Positions 34,027-35,610 of a DNA stretch of 35,610 bases are shown here, one piece after another. Under the pieces are notes generated by a model that was not told where the DNA came from, made no database searches, and saw nothing but the letters and a program-made list of their open reading frames with translations. This DNA is from DMER64 sp041654355 (GTDB lineage: Bacteria > Bacteroidota > Bacteroidia > Bacteroidales > UBA932). The position numbers and the translations under genes are program-made. How positions within the stretch are numbered: the first letter of the stretch is position 1; the number at the start of each line of letters is the position of its first letter. The DNA lies in NCBI GenBank assembly GCA_041654355.1, contig JBAZDQ010000015.1:1-35610 (forward strand). The letters are read 5' to 3'.

Positions 34027-34057
34027 AAAAAAAAAGGCGGGATTTAGATCTCCCACC
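34027..34057 (-). terminator. Intrinsic terminator in the leader of the kinase operon
   Basis: On the minus strand GGTGGGA (34057-34051) pairs with TCCCGCC (34042-34036; one G-U) across an 8-base loop and is followed by nine T. On the plus strand one pair breaks (C-A), so it works only on the minus strand. It lies 54 bases upstream of the kinase ATG, so it could end M16 transcripts, end a small RNA or attenuate the kinase operon. Confidence 0.75.
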
Positions 34058-34060
34058 TGT

Positions 34061-34083
34061 AAAAAAGATTTCGCATCTTTTTT
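34061..34083 (-). other. A/T-rich hairpin next to the terminator
   Basis: A perfect 9-bp inverted repeat (34061-34069 with 34075-34083) with a 5-base loop; read on either strand it is an A-run stem followed by a T-run, so it could also act as a bidirectional terminator. It lies four bases upstream of the intrinsic terminator on the minus strand. Confidence 0.6.
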
Positions 34084-34129
34084 GTGTACGTTTTTAGTTC
34101 AAAAAACCATTCATTATTTATCCTATTGG

Positions 34130-34160
34130 CAAAGATAAAACCCCTGAATCAATATTACAA
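34130..34160 (-). promoter_or_regulatory. Promoter upstream of the kinase-operon leader
   Basis: Minus-strand TATCTTTG (34137-34130) is preceded after exactly 20 bases by TTG (34160-34158), one of the two best matches in this window to the Bacteroidota housekeeping promoter. It lies between the M16 gene and the kinase gene and points toward the kinase. Confidence 0.6.
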
Positions 34161-34176
34161 GGAGAATTTATCCGGG

Positions 34177-34202
34177 TGCGGGTTTTATCTACATAACCCG
34201 CA
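34177..34202. other. GC-rich hairpin downstream of the M16 gene
   Basis: TGCGGGTT (34177-34184) pairs with AACCCGCA (34195-34202) over a 10-base loop. A T-run follows on the plus strand only, but no plus-strand gene leads into it. On the minus strand it lies 37 bases after the M16 stop and may protect that mRNA end. Confidence 0.5.
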
Positions 34203-34239
34203 TTTTTATCAATGAACAGCCCATTTTCTTCAACATAAT

Positions 34240-35610
34240 TTAATAGCCGAATATTTCTTCCCGGGACAATCTCACAACTTTTCCATAGCCCGAAAGGTAA
34301 TCCAGGTCTAACGCCTTGATATCGCTTAATATACAATAATCGGTAGATCTGCCTTTTATCCATTCCTGTTGAAATGCTACGATATCTTCTAATGCAAGGT
34401 CCTGAACGCCTTCAAAGACGACCTTCCTCATATCTTTCCACATATTCTTCTCTTTAGCCTGTCGGTAAAAATTCAAGAGACTTCTGCCTGTGATCCTTTC
34501 TGTCCTGAGGGTAGAGATCAGGCCTTCTTTGGCCAGTGAAAATGACCTCTCAGATTCCGGCATATTGTTGATAATATCTTCAAAAGCTTCCATGGCTTCC
34601 TCCATCTTGTCATTCTGGGTAGCTATAAAACTGCTGAAAATATACGGGAAGCCTTCCCGGTTCAGGGAAGGTTCGCTAAAACGGGCACTTGCGCTGTAAG
34701 CCAAGCCCCTGGCCTCCCGCATTTCCTGGAAAACAATGGCATTCATGGAAGAGCCAAAGTACTCATTGTACATACGTGCCCGGGCATAGGGTACATTGTC
34801 GTACGTATCGTTATCCCTTGCAGAATAGGAAGCATAATACATTTGGTTAGCATCGTACTCTGCCAGGTATACTTTATTTTCGTTATCGATAACCGGTTTG
34901 AAATATTCTTTTTCCGGCACAGGTCTCAGGTTTTCTGCCATAGGCCAGGAAGCTTCAATAAGAGCACCTACTTGTTCTATGGATGAAGGACCGTGATAAT
35001 AAATATCTGCCCCGTAGGAGAGCAGATCTTCAATTTTTTTCAAAAGTGAAGCGGGATCCGTACGTTTTAATTCTCTTTCAGTCATAATATGGGTAGCCGG
35101 ATTTACGGGGCCGTACTGCATATATTGCTGCAGACGCTGAAAATTCGTTCTCTGGTCGGTTTTAGCATCGGCCCGGCTTTTCAGGATATTCCCGGTCAGG
35201 GAACTGTATACTTCTTTGTCGGGTTGAGCACCGGTAATCAACTCAGACAAAAGTTCAAGGGCCGGTTGCATATTCTCGGCCAATCCGCTCAACGTAACGG
35301 AACAGGTGTTTTGAGAAACACTTGCATAGAAGGAACAAGCCAGTTCGTAAAATGATTTGCTTATTTCTTCAGCCGACTTTTCAGATGTTCCAAGGTAATT
35401 CAGGTAATCAAAAGCCACCGGCAGGGCCTTATCATAATTACTGCCCAGTTCGTATACTATAGATAAGGTAAAGAGATCGTTCACAGTATTGGGAACGTAG
35501 ACAAGCGCTACTCCTTCCCGGATAGTATGTTTTGCAAAGTCTTTTTCAAAGTCTACAAAAACAGGTTCAATGGGATCTACTCCGGCAGCGAGGATTTCCT
35601 GCAGGAACGC
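34240..35610 (-). CDS. M16-family zinc-protease-like protein, C-terminal half (5' end beyond window)
   Basis: 456 residues are visible, entering from the right edge and ending at TAA (34240-34242). The fold is that of the second, non-zinc half of pitrilysin-like proteins: a first M16 C-terminal domain, then a segment with YNEYFGSSMNAIVFQEMREARGLAYSA, the conserved Arg/Tyr region that contacts substrate in M16 peptidases. No HxxEH zinc motif is in this part; in two-domain M16 proteins it lies in the N-terminal half, outside the window. Bacteroidota forms are usually exported and about 900 or more residues long. It is followed by a hairpin and then the leader region of the kinase operon. Confidence 0.88.
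   Translation of the reverse strand, partial: AFLQEILAAGVDPIEPVFVDFEKDFAKHTIREGVALVYVPNTVNDLFTLSIVYELGSNYDKALPVAFDYLNYLGTSEKSAEEISKSFYELACSFYASVSQNTCSVTLSGLAENMQPALELLSELITGAQPDKEVYSSLTGNILKSRADAKTDQRTNFQRLQQYMQYGPVNPATHIMTERELKRTDPASLLKKIEDLLSYGADIYYHGPSSIEQVGALIEASWPMAENLRPVPEKEYFKPVIDNENKVYLAEYDANQMYYASYSARDNDTYDNVPYARARMYNEYFGSSMNAIVFQEMREARGLAYSASARFSEPSLNREGFPYIFSSFIATQNDKMEEAMEAFEDIINNMPESERSFSLAKEGLISTLRTERITGRSLLNFYRQAKEKNMWKDMRKVVFEGVQDLALEDIVAFQQEWIKGRSTDYCILSDIKALDLDYLSGYGKVVRLSREEIFGY

Larger units (their letters stand above)
34027..34125 (-). ncRNA. Candidate small RNA or attenuated leader RNA
   Basis: A full-consensus promoter upstream, about 95 bases without a substantial reading frame, and two hairpins ending in a T9 terminator define a possible discrete transcript. 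A six-codon frame (34114-34094, MNGFLN) is the only ATG frame seen near its 5' end. Either a free-standing small RNA or the attenuator of the kinase-regulator-menA operon would fit; no RNA family is recognised. Confidence 0.4.

Noticed and set aside
34094..34114. Six-codon leader peptide MNGFLN
   Set aside because: Too short to support alone; it has no run of one regulatory amino acid as in classic attenuators. Kept only as a note on the leader.
1..35610. CRISPR array, insertion sequence, prophage or defence system
   Set aside because: No regularly spaced repeats, transposase, integrase or defence-type domain was found on either strand.

Overview
The window comes from a member of the Bacteroidota, most likely Bacteroidales. 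Four things support this. There are many TAnnTTTG -7 promoter boxes and few Shine-Dalgarno sites. Secreted proteins carry lipoprotein signals. Bacteroidota marker genes are present: the 29-residue basic AURKAIP1/COX24-type protein next to HU, a PA14-containing GH31, and a LytS/LytTR pair. The tmRNA tag, GNNNYALAA, resembles those of Bacteroides and Porphyromonas. I cannot name the genus.

Left edge (1-3973): the border of a glycan-utilisation locus, with a GH31 alpha-glycosidase lipoprotein (cut by the edge) divergent from a GH5 endoglucanase lipoprotein. This pairing suggests xyloglucan. Region 3906-14251 is housekeeping: yccF-pdxA-rnhA (minus), recG, yicC-lipoprotein (minus), glnS, HU-COX24-rng (minus) and mutY, with mutY overlapping an Omp85-like barrel gene (14248-15669). 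Region 15676-22809 holds lon behind a sigma-54-like promoter, ung, coaD, a tandem thioredoxin-fold protein and a UbiD-family decarboxylase. lnt (minus) converges on ubiD. A LysE-type exporter and ssrA follow. Next come three overlapping genes: a YD-like repeat lipoprotein, an AddB-like nuclease and a PgpH-type cyclic-di-AMP phosphodiesterase.

Right edge (31233-35610): menA, a LytTR regulator and its LytS-type kinase form a minus-strand operon. The kinase is preceded by a 266-base gap holding a full-consensus promoter, two hairpins (one an intrinsic terminator) and a 10-bp tandem repeat over the start codon. An M16 peptidase gene enters from the right edge.

The layout is very compact. All five convergent gene pairs overlap or nearly touch, and five genes have a -7 box ending only 4-6 bases before the ATG, suggesting leaderless mRNAs. 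No CRISPR array, insertion sequence, phage or defence island was seen. The most interesting unexplained structure is the leader RNA or small RNA in front of the kinase. After it come the rng leader hairpin and the sigma-54-like lon promoter. Only two gene-free stretches exceed about 100 bases apart from the ssrA locus: 13056-13189 (promoters only) and 33974-34239 (described above).
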